64,000 nt of DNA from Gaiella sp038230035 (GTDB lineage Bacteria > Actinomycetota > Thermoleophilia > Gaiellales > Gaiellaceae). Positions within the stretch are counted from its first letter, which is position 1. Every line of letters starts with the position of its first letter. The stretch spans positions 1 to 64,000 of the forward strand of contig JBBRNX010000009.1 in the NCBI GenBank assembly GCA_038230035.1, given 5' to 3'. Both the position numbers and the translations under genes were made by a program. Below, in pieces: positions 50,416 through 59,360 of this stretch. Under the pieces are notes generated by a model. That model was not told the origin of the DNA. It searched no databases and was given only the letters and a program-made list of their open reading frames with translations.

Positions 50416-50931
50416 TTACATCGGTGGCGCGAGCACGCGGACCGGGAGGTCTACTCCTCGAGGCGCGCCGGCCGCTATGAACTCGACGCCGCGCGAGTCA
50501 ACGTCGCTAAAGGGAACCCAGACGCTCGCCCCGTCCGTGAGAACCAGGGTGACGCTCCGCGGACGGCGTGTACCGCGAAGGAAAGGCTTGCCACCTGGAT
50601 CCCGAACGAGCTCACGCACGTCGCCCCACTCGAGCGTGCGAGTCGTGAAGAATCCGACGAGCGAGATGCCATTGGCGTCGACTCCCACAGCCCGACGCCA
50701 GTAACCAACCACCGCCACAGCGCAACCGGCGACGATCGCTGGGATCAGGATCCACTTCAGCGTGAGTTCGGGGACCCAAAACTGGATGAAGAACAACACC
50801 CCCATCAGACCGATGTACGGCAGAAACGCATCACTCGTTGCCGCAAAGAGTCGTGGCAGGCCAACAGGGAAGCGGGCCAAGGGCTGAGAGCTCCGACCAG
50901 CAGGATCCGACCGACTCGTCAACAACCACAT
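50416..50931 (-). CDS. PH-domain-like membrane protein
   Basis: A 171-residue protein with two hydrophobic helices (LPYIGLMGVLFFIQFWV and LKWILIPAIVAGCAVAVVGYW). A C-terminal bacterial PH-like domain follows (RAVGVDANGISLVGFFTTRTLEWGDV, PRSVTLVLTDGASVWVPFSD). This matches the common small bacterial PH-domain proteins (bPH_6-like); their role is unknown. ATG 50931 is chosen because the upstream part of the longer frame is antisense to the HNH gene. Confidence 0.7.
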   Translation of the reverse strand: MWLLTSRSDPAGRSSQPLARFPVGLPRLFAATSDAFLPYIGLMGVLFFIQFWVPELTLKWILIPAIVAGCAVAVVGYWRRAVGVDANGISLVGFFTTRTLEWGDVRELVRDPGGKPFLRGTRRPRSVTLVLTDGASVWVPFSDVDSRGVEFIAAGAPRGVDLPVRVLAPPM

Positions 50932-50967
50932 ATCGTCGGCAGCGACATAGAGTCGTAGTATCGACGA

Positions 50968-51867
50968 GTGCGCGATGAGGACATCCGCAGCTCGTGTTTC
51001 CACTCGCTCGCAGTCCTCTGCGCGCAGTTCGGTGAGGATGTGCCGTACAAGGGCGGTCTCGATCGCGGGTTCGCCTTTCGCGGCGCTCGCGTTCCGTTTC
51101 TGAACTATCAGAAGGGCATCTACCGCGCCGCCGCGCAGCGCGGGCCGGCGGCGCTCTCGATCAACACGTCGTACGTCTCGCCGTACGACGACGAGCAGAC
51201 AGACGCGGGCTTCCTCTACGCCTATCGAACTGGCGCCATCGATCAGCCCGACAACCGTGCGCTCCGCGCGGCCTGTGAACTTCAGGTGCCGCTCGTCTAC
51301 TTCATCGGCACCCGGCCAGGATGGTATCGGCCAGTCTTTCCGTCGTACGTCATTACCGACGATCCAGTCTCGCGACGCGTGACGGTAGGCATCGGGCACA
51401 TGGCCGGCCCGCTCGACGACCAAGAGGCGATCATCGCCGAAGACCCGATCGAGCGACGCTATGCAGTCCGTGAGACGCGCACACGGTTGCATCAGGCTCG
51501 GTTCCGCGGACGCGTACTCCCTGCATACAAGGGCCAGTGCGCGATCTGTCGCCTGAAGGAGACGCGGCTACTCGATGCCGCCCACATCATCGGCGACTTC
51601 GAGGAGCACGGCGCCGCCGAAGTTAACAACGGCCTGAGCCTGTGCTCCATCCACCATCGCGCCTTCGACCAGGATCTGGTCGGCGTCTCGCCCGACTACG
51701 AGGTTCGGGTTGCGAGGCGACTCCTCGAAGACGCGGACGGACCAATGCTGGACCTGCTCAAGGGCTTCCATCGGCAGAGGATCCACCTACCTGAGCGACG
51801 CAGTCACAGGCCGGATCCGATGCGGCTCGCTGCACGATTCGAGCGCTTCAGGTCGGCGTCTTCATGA
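50968..51867 (+). CDS. HNH endonuclease, McrA-like (type IV restriction candidate)
   Basis: A 299-residue protein with two domains. Residues about 15-150 resemble the modified-DNA-binding (SRA-like) half of ScoMcrA-type proteins: VPFLNYQKGIYRAAA, SPYDDEQTDAGFLYAYR, ACELQVPLVYFIGTRPGWY. Residues about 185-250 form an HNH nuclease: CAICRLKETRLLDAAHIIGD, VNNGLSLCSIHHRAFD, with zinc Cys pairs and the catalytic His. Such enzymes cut DNA carrying 5-methylcytosine, phosphorothioate or similar marks. No methyltransferase is next to it, which fits a stand-alone type IV role. Confidence 0.83.
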   Translation: MRDEDIRSSCFHSLAVLCAQFGEDVPYKGGLDRGFAFRGARVPFLNYQKGIYRAAAQRGPAALSINTSYVSPYDDEQTDAGFLYAYRTGAIDQPDNRALRAACELQVPLVYFIGTRPGWYRPVFPSYVITDDPVSRRVTVGIGHMAGPLDDQEAIIAEDPIERRYAVRETRTRLHQARFRGRVLPAYKGQCAICRLKETRLLDAAHIIGDFEEHGAAEVNNGLSLCSIHHRAFDQDLVGVSPDYEVRVARRLLEDADGPMLDLLKGFHRQRIHLPERRSHRPDPMRLAARFERFRSASS

Positions 51868-51883
51868 ACGAAAGGAGCCTCTC

Positions 51884-52105
51884 ATGACCGAAACACGGAC
51901 TATCGAGCTGACCGACGCGGAGATTCACCTCCTGTGCGAAGCACTGGACTCTCACGAGTACTGGCAACTCTCCGAGCCGCATGAACGGAACGACGGGTAC
52001 TCGACTGTCGAAGATGGCGCGAACGAAGAGATCGATGACGTTCGGGCTCGCTCTGAAGCTCTCAGGGAGAGCCGGGACGGTGGCGGCGAGCTAGGAACAC
52101 GCTGA
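51884..52105 (+). CDS. Small hypothetical protein
   Basis: A 73-residue acidic soluble protein starting at ATG 51884 with AAAGGAG eight bases upstream. It is predicted to be mainly helical (IELTDAEIHLLCEALDSHEY, NEEIDDVRARSEALRES). It lies 16 bases after the HNH endonuclease stop and is probably co-transcribed. No family is recognised; a partner or modulator of the nuclease is one possibility. Confidence 0.62.
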   Translation: MTETRTIELTDAEIHLLCEALDSHEYWQLSEPHERNDGYSTVEDGANEEIDDVRARSEALRESRDGGGELGTR

Positions 52106-52137
52106 GGCGGCTAGAGCGCCGCCCCAGCCTGTGAGTC

Positions 52138-52428
52138 CTACATCTGGCGTTCGAGGGCGACCTCGTAGATGTCGACCGCTGTGCGGCGGATGTTCCCGCC
52201 TCCGGACGGGCTCATCCCTTCGAGGGTCTCGGAGCCCTTCCGCAGGTCCTCCTCGGACGCGAAGCGAATTGCGACGACGACCTTCCCGGCGGCGCGATCG
52301 GCCAGGACGGCGATCCGCGTCGCCGGCACGTCGGGCGGCGGGCCATCCGACGAGCTGATCTCGCTGACGAGGGCGTTCAGCGCCTCCTCGTCAGCCTCGA
52401 ACGTCACAGCGCGCACGTACTCAGCCAT
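52138..52428 (-). CDS. Small hypothetical protein, ferredoxin-like/dimeric alpha-beta barrel
   Basis: A 96-residue protein with a beta-alpha-beta pattern: YVRAVTFEADEEALNALVSEI, then ATRIAVLADRAAGKVVVAIRF and SEEDLRKGSETLEGM. It resembles small dimeric alpha/beta-barrel proteins of the antibiotic monooxygenase type in overall layout, but the resemblance is weak. The start ATG is at 52428 with GGAGG nearby. It is divergent from the AraC-type regulator. Confidence 0.6.
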   Translation of the reverse strand: MAEYVRAVTFEADEEALNALVSEISSSDGPPPDVPATRIAVLADRAAGKVVVAIRFASEEDLRKGSETLEGMSPSGGGNIRRTAVDIYEVALERQM

Positions 52429-52538
52429 CTATTCCTCCTTCGACGGTGGTCCGGCCGAGTCTACGCCCGAAGTCCGCAAAGAGAAGGTCAGCAAGCGCGA
52501 TCAAGTGCTCGCTTCGCCACCATGCCACGATCCGAGGC

Positions 52539-53456
52539 ATGAGCGCTACGACCGATACGTTCACGCGCTTCGTCGACGCCCTTGCGGACACGCTCGACGA
52601 CCATGACGCAGCCGGTGACGCGCTCGCGTCGCGCTTGCACCTGTCTCGGTTCCACCTCGACCGGCTCGTCTCGGCCGCCGCGGGCGAGGCACCCGCAACG
52701 TTCCGCCGGCGTGTCCTGCTCGAACGGGCTGCGTACCGTCTCATCACGACAGACGACGACCTGCTGCGAGTCGCCTTGGAGGCCGGCTACTCCTCGCACG
52801 AGGCGTTCACCCGTGCGTTCGGGCGCGCCTACGGGCAGGCACCCTCGCGATGGCGTCAGCGGCCAAGCCGATTCCAGATCGACGCACCGAGCCAGGTGCA
52901 TTTCAACCCGCCCGGGGGCCTGCGTGTTCCCGCTCAGAGAAAGGTCACCGCCATGGATCTGCTCACACGCATGACCGAGCACCACGTCTGCCTGATCGGC
53001 GAGATGATCACCCGGGCCGAAGGCCTGCCCGACGCCGTGCTCGATGCGCCCGTCGAACTCTCCGTCGACGGCATCGACCACAATCCGACGCTGCGTTCCC
53101 TCCTGTCGCGGCTCGTCGGCCAGCTCGCGATGTGGGATGCCGTCACCCACGATCGGTCCTACGACTTCGATGTCGAGTTGAACGAGAACATCCCGAGCAT
53201 GCGCGCCCGGTTGGCCGAGGTCGGGCCTGCGTTTCTGACGCAGGTGCGCTCGATCGTCGACCAGGGGCGCCTCGACGAGACGCTCGTCAACGCGCTTTGC
53301 GATCCGCCCGAGGTCTTCACCTACGGCGGGATGATCGCCCACGTGCTGACATTCGCCGCCCATCGCCGCACGCTGGTCTGTGGCGCCCTGTCCACCGCGG
53401 GAGTCCCCGACCTCGTCAACGGCGATCCGATGCGCTGGGTGGCGGAACACGCATAA
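52539..53456 (+). CDS. AraC-family HTH regulator fused to a DinB-like domain
   Basis: A 305-residue protein. Residues about 10-105 form an AraC-type double HTH placed at the N-terminus: ASRLHLSRFHLDRLVSAAAG, then LLRVALEAGYSSHEAFTRAF and YGQAPSRWR. Residues about 140-300 look like a DinB/YfiT-type four-helix domain (LTRMTEHHVCLIGEMI, LLSRLVGQLAMWDAV, VLTFAAHRRTLVCGAL). It has conserved His positions that could bind metal. This fusion occurs in actinobacterial regulators whose ligand is unknown. ATG 52539 removes an unrelated N-terminal stretch. Confidence 0.82.
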   Translation: MSATTDTFTRFVDALADTLDDHDAAGDALASRLHLSRFHLDRLVSAAAGEAPATFRRRVLLERAAYRLITTDDDLLRVALEAGYSSHEAFTRAFGRAYGQAPSRWRQRPSRFQIDAPSQVHFNPPGGLRVPAQRKVTAMDLLTRMTEHHVCLIGEMITRAEGLPDAVLDAPVELSVDGIDHNPTLRSLLSRLVGQLAMWDAVTHDRSYDFDVELNENIPSMRARLAEVGPAFLTQVRSIVDQGRLDETLVNALCDPPEVFTYGGMIAHVLTFAAHRRTLVCGALSTAGVPDLVNGDPMRWVAEHA

Positions 53457-53564
53457 ACACCCGTCTCCATCGCGCTCTCGAATGGCCGGTATCAGGAGCC
53501 GCTGTGGTGTAGCGCGCGCCGCGCAGCGACCATTCAGGTGTCATCAAGAGCCGAGGAGGCGCAC

Positions 53565-53756
53565 ATGCATCCCTACTTTTTCTCTCTGCTCTACCGCGAG
53601 CAGCTGGCCGAGTACGAGCGTCAGGCCGAGTACCGCAGACACATTCCGAGGCAGAAGGGTCACCTGGTGAAGCGGTTCGTGTCGATGGTCACGCGGTCGC
53701 GCAGGTCTGCTGCAACCGTGCCACCCGTTGCAGCCGAGGCGCGCCCGTGCCACTGA
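53565..53756 (+). CDS. Small basic hypothetical protein
   Basis: A 63-residue protein from ATG 53565, with GAGGAGG six bases upstream. It is strongly basic (RQAEYRRHIPRQKGHLVKRF) and has an aromatic start, MHPYFFSLLYREQ. The basic amphipathic helix suggests membrane or nucleic-acid association; no family is recognised. Its end overlaps a possible early start of the LysR gene. Confidence 0.45.
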   Translation: MHPYFFSLLYREQLAEYERQAEYRRHIPRQKGHLVKRFVSMVTRSRRSAATVPPVAAEARPCH

Positions 53757-53773
53757 CCGCCACAATGCGGCAG

Positions 53774-54727
53774 ATGAGCCCGGCGACCGACACTGAGAGG
53801 GCAGGCCAAGACCGCTGGCTCGGCGTCGAAGTGCGGCACCTCGCCGCACTTCGCGCTGTGGCTGACGAGGGGACGTTCGGGGCAGCTGCGCTCAGGCTCG
53901 GTTACGCGCAGTCGGCGATCAGCCAGCAGATCGCCGCACTCGAACGGCACGTTGGCCGCCGCCTCTTCGACCGGCCCGGCGGCTCCCGCCCCGTCTCGTT
54001 GACGCGCGCCGGCGAGCTGCTGCTCGGTCACGCGGAATCGATCATGACGCGCCTGTCGGCAGCCCGGATCGACCTCGACTCGATCGCAGACGAGGATCTC
54101 GGCACGACCATCCGCGTCGGCGCATATCAGAGTGTCGCGGCCACGATCCTGCCGCTGATCCTGCAGGAGCTCGGCGCCGACCCGGAAGAAGTCCAGTTCG
54201 ACCTCACCGAGTCGAACGACGACCGCGTGCTCCTCGAAATGCTCGAGCGCGGCGAGCTGGACGTCGCGTTCACCGAGCTTCCGCTACCCGACGGGCCGCT
54301 CGAAGCGGCTCGACTGCTCGACGATCCGTACCTCCTCGTCGTCCACGAAGACCACCCGTACGCGTCGCTCGACCGTGAGCTCACCCTGGAGGAGGTCGCC
54401 GGCGTACCGCTGATCACGTGCAAGCAGAACTCGGGCGGGAGCCGACTCGACGAGGCGTTCTCGCTGCATGGGCTCCGCCCGCGGTTCGTCCAGAAGGTGG
54501 AGGACACGGGCACGCTCCACGCTTTCGTGGTCGCCGGTCTCGGCGGCGGCCTCATCCCACGGCTCGCAGCAGACGTCGAAGGGAAGCCGCTCGTCGCGCT
54601 GCCGATCGAGTCGAAGCTGCCGCACCGCGTCGTCGCGATCGCCTGGCACCGCGACCGCCTCCACACCTGCACGGCCGGGATGTTCGTCGACCTCGCGGTC
54701 GAGGTCTCTGCTCAACACTCGCGCTAG
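53774..54727 (+). CDS. LysR-family transcriptional regulator
   Basis: A roughly 317-residue LTTR. The N-terminal winged helix is VEVRHLAALRAVADEGTFGA, then LGYAQSAISQQIAALERHVGRRLFDR. The C-terminal substrate-binding domain includes IRVGAYQSVAATILPLILQEL and GLGGGLIPRLA. Start choice is uncertain: GTG 53747, ATG 53765 and ATG 53774 are all in frame and none has a strong RBS. Its target may be the adjacent MOSC gene, 27 bases downstream on the same strand. Confidence 0.87.
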   Translation: MSPATDTERAGQDRWLGVEVRHLAALRAVADEGTFGAAALRLGYAQSAISQQIAALERHVGRRLFDRPGGSRPVSLTRAGELLLGHAESIMTRLSAARIDLDSIADEDLGTTIRVGAYQSVAATILPLILQELGADPEEVQFDLTESNDDRVLLEMLERGELDVAFTELPLPDGPLEAARLLDDPYLLVVHEDHPYASLDRELTLEEVAGVPLITCKQNSGGSRLDEAFSLHGLRPRFVQKVEDTGTLHAFVVAGLGGGLIPRLAADVEGKPLVALPIESKLPHRVVAIAWHRDRLHTCTAGMFVDLAVEVSAQHSR

Positions 54728-54753
54728 CAGCAGCTTTCGGCATGCTGTAGACC

Positions 54754-55305
54754 ATGGAACACCTCGACCTTGCGACGCTCAACGCCTCGCGCGACCGGAT
54801 CCTTGCGTCGCCGAAAGACGACGGACGCGTCGAGTTGATCGTGCGCCGGCCTGCGGTCGAGGAGCGCGAAACCGTCACTGAGGCGACGCTCGACACAGTC
54901 GAAGGACTCGTTGGCGACTGCTGGCGCGCCCGCGGGTCGAGCAGCGCGCCCGACGGCTCGGCGAATCCGAAGGCGCAGCTCACGCTGATGAACGCCCGGG
55001 TCGCCGCCCTCGTCGCCGTGAACCCGGAGCGCATCCCGCTCGCCGGCGACCAGTTTTTCGTCGACTTCGACCTGACCGCCGCGAACGTTCCGCCTGGCAC
55101 GCGCCTGGCGCTCGGCTCGGCAGTCATCGAGGTCAGCGACGACCCTCATATGGGCTGCCGCAAGTTCTTCGACCGATTCGGCAACGATGCGCACCGCTTC
55201 GTGAACTCCAAAGAGGATCGCGCGCTCAACCTCCGCGGCATCAACGCGTTCGTCGTCACCGGCGGCACGGTCCGCGCCGGCGACACCATCCGCAAGACCA
55301 GCTAG
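54754..55305 (+). CDS. MOSC domain-containing protein
   Basis: A 183-residue stand-alone MOSC protein. The C-terminal half carries the typical MOSC core with its conserved Cys: SDDPHMGCRKFFDRFGNDAH near residue 135. Family stretches LTLMNARVAALVAVNPERIPLAGDQFFVDFDLTAANVPPGT precede it. MOSC proteins deliver sulfur or bind molybdenum cofactor; specificity is not predictable here. It follows the LysR regulator and is convergent with an aldo/keto reductase whose stop overlaps by four bases. Confidence 0.85.
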   Translation: MEHLDLATLNASRDRILASPKDDGRVELIVRRPAVEERETVTEATLDTVEGLVGDCWRARGSSSAPDGSANPKAQLTLMNARVAALVAVNPERIPLAGDQFFVDFDLTAANVPPGTRLALGSAVIEVSDDPHMGCRKFFDRFGNDAHRFVNSKEDRALNLRGINAFVVTGGTVRAGDTIRKTS

Positions 55306-56324
55306 CGGCGGCGGAGCGAGGCGTCTTCGAGCGACGGCGGCGTGTAGCCGGCATCGGCGGCGTTGAAGATCGTCCCGGGTGGGACGATCTCGTCGATCCG
55401 GTCGAGGATCTCGGTGCTCAGGACGACGCCCTGCGCACCGAGGTGGCTCTCGAGCTGCTCCATCGTGCGGGGGCCGACGATCGCCGCGGTCACGGCTGGG
55501 TGGTTCATGACGAACGCAAGCGCGAGATGTACGAGCGGGATCCCCGACTCGTCGGCGAGCGCGCCCAGCGCGTCGGAAGCCTCGAACTTGCGCTGGTTGT
55601 CGGCCAGCGACATGTCGAAACGCTCCGGGATGCGCGTCGCACGACTCGACTCCGGCAGATCGCGCCCCTTCCGGTAGCCGCCGCTGAGCCAGCCGCCTGC
55701 CAGCGGGCTCCAGGGGATGACGCCCATCCCATACTGCTCGCACACGGGCAGCACGTTACGCTCGATCCCGCGCACGAGCAGCGAGTATGGCGGCTGCTCG
55801 CAGACGAACCGCTCGCGGCCACGCCGTTCGGCGACCCACTGCGCCTCGACGATCTCGTGGGCCGGGAACGTCGACGAGCCGATGTAGCGCACCTTGCCCG
55901 AGCGGACGAGATCGGTGAGCGCGCCGAGCGTCTCGTCGATGTCCGTTCCCGGCTCGGGCCGGTGGATCTGGTAGAGGTCGATCCAGTCGGTGCCGAGTCG
56001 GCGCAGGCTCGCCTCGACCTCCTTGACGATCCAGCGGCGGGAGTTGCCCCGCTCGTTGAGGCTGTCGCCCATCGTGCCGTGCACCTTCGTCGCAAGGATC
56101 ACGTCGTCGCGCCGACCGAGGAGCGCTTTGCCCACGATCTCCTCCGACTCGCCGCGCGCGTAGACATCCGCCGTGTCGATGAAGTTGATCCCCGCGTCGA
56201 GCGCGCGGTGGATGATGCGGATCGAATCGTCGTGATCCGTGTTACCCCACGCGCCGAACATCATCGCGCCGAGACAGAGCGGCGAGACCATGACGCCGGT
56301 GCGACCGAGCGGGCGAAGCTCCAC
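55302..56324 (-). CDS. Aldo/keto reductase
   Basis: A 340-residue (alpha/beta)8 NADPH-dependent reductase. The catalytic tetrad is visible: Asp in FIDTADVYARGESEEIVG with Tyr in DVYARG, Lys in ILATKVHG and His in YQIHRPEPGT. The cofactor-binding IVGPRTMEQLESHLGA block is near the C-terminus. It reduces aldehydes or ketones; the substrate is unknown. It starts at ATG 56324 on the minus strand, divergent from the GFA gene. Confidence 0.92.
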   Translation of the reverse strand: MELRPLGRTGVMVSPLCLGAMMFGAWGNTDHDDSIRIIHRALDAGINFIDTADVYARGESEEIVGKALLGRRDDVILATKVHGTMGDSLNERGNSRRWIVKEVEASLRRLGTDWIDLYQIHRPEPGTDIDETLGALTDLVRSGKVRYIGSSTFPAHEIVEAQWVAERRGRERFVCEQPPYSLLVRGIERNVLPVCEQYGMGVIPWSPLAGGWLSGGYRKGRDLPESSRATRIPERFDMSLADNQRKFEASDALGALADESGIPLVHLALAFVMNHPAVTAAIVGPRTMEQLESHLGAQGVVLSTEILDRIDEIVPPGTIFNAADAGYTPPSLEDASLRRR

Positions 56325-56375
56325 GACGCCAGCCTACCGTCGCGGAGCGCGCACCTCACCACGTAGTCTCTGAGC

Positions 56376-56789
56376 ATGAGCGAGCCGCTGACAGGAGGCT
56401 GTCTCTGCGGCGGGGTGCGCTTCGAGATCAGCGAACCCCCGGTCGTTGCGAGCTACTGCCACTGCACTCGCTGCCAGCGGCGAACGGGGACCGCAGCGGC
56501 CGTGTCGGCGCGGATTGCGCCTGGATCGTTGCGGATCACGTCCGGGGACGAACTCGTCCGAGCCTACGACCCGGGCGGCGGGTTCCTGAAGGCCTTCTGC
56601 CCGGATTGTGGCTCGGCTCTGTGGAGCCAGAGCCCGGACGACCCCGAGCTGAAGAGCGTCCGGCTCGGCGCCTTCGACTCCGACCCGGGGATCCGCCCCA
56701 GCTACCGCCAGTTCGTCGCGTACGCCGCGCCGTGGGAGCCGATCCCGGACGACGGCCTGACGCGCTACCCCGAGCGAATCCCCTCCTAA
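56376..56789 (+). CDS. GFA/CENP-V-family protein
   Basis: A 137-residue zinc-binding protein of the glutathione-dependent formaldehyde-activating family. The Cys ligands are GGCLCGGVRF, YCHCTRCQRRTG and FCPDCGSALW, forming the usual two zinc sites. SRRTGT-like and GSGGFLKAFCPDCG-like stretches are typical. Enzymatic activity is uncertain for most members. It is 6 bases upstream of the MFS exporter and probably co-transcribed. Confidence 0.9.
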   Translation: MSEPLTGGCLCGGVRFEISEPPVVASYCHCTRCQRRTGTAAAVSARIAPGSLRITSGDELVRAYDPGGGFLKAFCPDCGSALWSQSPDDPELKSVRLGAFDSDPGIRPSYRQFVAYAAPWEPIPDDGLTRYPERIPS

Positions 56790-56795
56790 CCGGGT

Positions 56796-58253
56796 ATGAC
56801 CGCGCGCCACATCAATCCCTGGTTGGTGCTCGTCCTCGTGTGCCTCGCACAGTTCATGGTCGTGCTCGACGCGACCGTCGTGAACGTCGCGCTGCCGTCG
56901 ATCCAGACCGATCTGCACATGAGCGAGAGCGACTTGCAGTGGGTCGTGAATGCCTACACGCTCGTGTTCGGCGGCTTCCTGCTCCTCGGCGGGCGGGCCG
57001 GCGACCTGATCGGGCGCAAGCGTGTCTTCCTCGCCGGCGTCGTGGTCTTCACGGCCGCATCGCTCCTCGACGGGCTGGCGCAATCGTCGACCTGGCTGAT
57101 CGTCGCGCGCGGCGCGCAGGGCCTCGGCGGCGCCCTCGTCTCGCCGGCGGCGCTCTCGATCGTGAACACGACGTTCAACACCGAAGCCGACCGCACGAAG
57201 GCGCTCGGCGTGTGGAGCGCGATTGCAGCTGGTGGCGGCGCTGTCGGGCTTGTCATCGGCGGCGTGCTCACGCAGGCGTTCTCCTGGCCGTGGGTCTTCT
57301 TCGTGAACGTGCCCGTCGGCATCGTGGCGTTCATCCTCGCTGCGCGGTTCGTTCCCGAGTCGAAGGCCGAAGACGAGCGCCGCAGCTTCGACGTCGCGGG
57401 TGCGGTGACGGTGACAGCCGGCCTGATCGCACTCGTCTACGCGATCGTCCGGACGAACTCGACCGGCTGGACGTCACCCGAGACACTCGGCACCGGCGCG
57501 GCCGCGATCGCGCTCCTCGTCGCCTTCGTGCTGATCGAGCAGCGTTCCCCGGCGCCGCTCGTCCGTCTCGACATCTTCGAAGTGCCGACACTCCGCGCCG
57601 CGAACCTGACCCTCCTGCTCGTGATGTCAGGCCTCTTCGCGATGTTCTTCTTCAACTCGCTGTACGTGCAGCGCGTGCTTGGCTACACACCGCTCCAAGC
57701 CGGACTGGCGTTCCTGCCGTTCACCGCCGGCATCGTGATCGGGGCCGGCGCCGCGCAGCAGCTCGGGGTGAAGCTCGGCCTCAAGCAGACGGCCATGATC
57801 GGGATGGCGATCGCGACGGCAGGAGTCCTCTGGCTGCTCCGTCTCGGCCCGGACGGGCACTACCTGCCGGATCTGCTGCCGAGCATCCTGCCGGTCTCGA
57901 TCGGCATGGGACTCGCATTTGTCCCGCTCACGCTCCTCGCGACCGGAGGCCTGCCGAATCGCGACGCCGGGCTTGCCTCCGGCCTCTTCAACACCTCGCA
58001 GCAAGTCGGTGGCGCACTCGGGCTCGCCATCCTCTCTACCGTCGCGACAAGCAGAACGAACCACGCCTTCGCGGCGGCAGGGCCGCACCCGACCGGTTTG
58101 CAGAAGGCCGAAGCCCTCGTCCACGGCTTCGTCGGGGCCTTCGCAGGGGCAGCACTGTTCCTCGCCGTCGGAGCCGTCTTGTTGATGCTGCTCCTCCGTA
58201 AAGGTCACGTGGACGCAGTCACCTCGGCCGAGCCCGCTGGTGCGGGCGCCTGA
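56796..58253 (+). CDS. MFS transporter, DHA2 (14-TMS, EmrB-type) family
   Basis: A 485-residue membrane exporter with about 14 helices. The N-terminal signature is FMVVLDATVVNVALPSIQTD, motif A is GGRAGDLIGRKRVFL, and motif C-like is GGAVGLVIGGVLTQAF. It is a proton-driven drug or metabolite exporter. It follows the GFA gene closely and precedes a decayed glycosyltransferase fragment. Confidence 0.92.
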   Translation: MTARHINPWLVLVLVCLAQFMVVLDATVVNVALPSIQTDLHMSESDLQWVVNAYTLVFGGFLLLGGRAGDLIGRKRVFLAGVVVFTAASLLDGLAQSSTWLIVARGAQGLGGALVSPAALSIVNTTFNTEADRTKALGVWSAIAAGGGAVGLVIGGVLTQAFSWPWVFFVNVPVGIVAFILAARFVPESKAEDERRSFDVAGAVTVTAGLIALVYAIVRTNSTGWTSPETLGTGAAAIALLVAFVLIEQRSPAPLVRLDIFEVPTLRAANLTLLLVMSGLFAMFFFNSLYVQRVLGYTPLQAGLAFLPFTAGIVIGAGAAQQLGVKLGLKQTAMIGMAIATAGVLWLLRLGPDGHYLPDLLPSILPVSIGMGLAFVPLTLLATGGLPNRDAGLASGLFNTSQQVGGALGLAILSTVATSRTNHAFAAAGPHPTGLQKAEALVHGFVGAFAGAALFLAVGAVLLMLLLRKGHVDAVTSAEPAGAGA

Positions 58254-58254
58254 A

Positions 58255-58504
58255 ATCGCAAGGGGGGTGCCAAACCTCCTCTTGCCGTGCGGCGCCGATC
58301 AGTTCGAGAACGCCGACGCCTGCCGGGCCGCCGGCGCAGCACGCGTCCTCATGCCCGACGAGCTCACCCGTCGACGCCGTTCGGGCGGAGATGACCGTGC
58401 TCCTCGACGACCCTTCGTACCGCGAACGAGCACGAGCGATCGCCGATGAGATAGCGGCGATGCCGTTGCCGGCCGAGGTCGCGTCGTTGCTCGTCGCCGT
58501 CTGA
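58255..58504 (+). pseudogene. C-terminal remnant of a GT1 (MGT-type) glycosyltransferase, frameshifted
   Basis: Two adjacent frames together give the C-terminal end of a UGT/MGT glycosyltransferase. The first reads GVPNLLLPCGADQFENADAC and AAGAARVLMPDEL; the second continues VDAVRAEMTVLLDDPSYRER and ends IAAMPLPAEVASLL before TGA 58502. GVPxLLLPxGADQFxNA is the sugar-nucleotide-binding PSPG-like region. The N-terminal ~300 residues are missing and the frame shifts near 58363, so it is a decayed gene. Confidence 0.72.
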
Positions 58505-58520
58505 GCTCGCCGTCGAAGAC

Positions 58521-59334
58521 CTACGCCGACTTCACCGCCAGGTAGGCAAACCGCGACAGCCGCCGTTCGGCTGCGAGCGTCGCGGCGGTCTCGAAGAACC
58601 GCTGACGGCCTTCGAACGTCTCATTCCCCTCCGTCTCTCGAAGCTCGTGCTCGTGCATTGCCCGCGCGTCGAAGCGTCGACGTGCAACCTCGGCTTTGCT
58701 CGCGGTCGTGTCGTCCGCTCCGAGGACTGTCAGACCCACGTCGGTCAGCAGCTGCTCGTTCTCACCCAGCGGGACGAACAGCCCATACCCGATCGACGTC
58801 CGGCTCGCGATCTCGTCACTGCCGAGAACGCCGGTCACCGTCAGCGGATCGGTGAAGAGGAGCCGCCCGCCCGTTGCGAGCAACCGGGCCCAGTCGGCGA
58901 GAACGCCCCGTCGGTCGGGGAGATGGTTGATCGCATCGATGCACAGAATCGTCGAACGAGCCGTCGTCGAACGGCAGCGGGAGGCTCGCATCAGCCTGCC
59001 GGAACCTTGCCCGCCCCATGAGCCCCGCGTCCGCGGCCAGACGGTTCCCGCTCTCGACCGCCTCTTCGTAGAGCTCGACGCCGACGACCTCGCAGCCCGT
59101 CCGTTGCGCGAGGTGCAACGCAGGCCCACCTGAACCGCAGGCGACGTCGAGCAGCCGGCTCGTCGGTCCGAGCTCGAGCGAGCGGCCAAACCCTTCGAGC
59201 TCGTCGACTGTGAGCCAGCTGTTCTGGCCAATGTCCTCCCCGAACGCTGCTCGGCGAACCTTCTCGTGAACCCCGTCGGCGAACTGGCCGTACTGGGCGC
59301 TGTAGTGATCCGCGACCTCGGGCTTCTCGGGCAC
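58521..59334 (-). pseudogene. SAM-dependent methyltransferase, frameshifted
   Basis: The N-terminal half (from ATG 59334) has the SAM motif LLDVACGSGGPALHLAQRTG and runs to PLPFDDGSFD. The rest continues only in another frame: ILCIDAINHLPDRRGVLADW and a C-terminal end LSRFAYLAVKSA. The frames join near 58950, where removing one G (or adding two bases) restores SFD(x)ILCIDAINH. This is a recent frameshift or sequencing error in a class I methyltransferase (UbiE-like) of about 270 residues. Substrate unknown. Confidence 0.78.
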
Positions 59335-59360
59335 GGGCGCCAGTCTACGACCCGCTCCGA

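Noticed and set aside
48021..50480. 819-residue plus-strand frame within nrdJ
   Set aside because: It is the +1 shadow of the ribonucleotide reductase, dominated by Arg and Gly.
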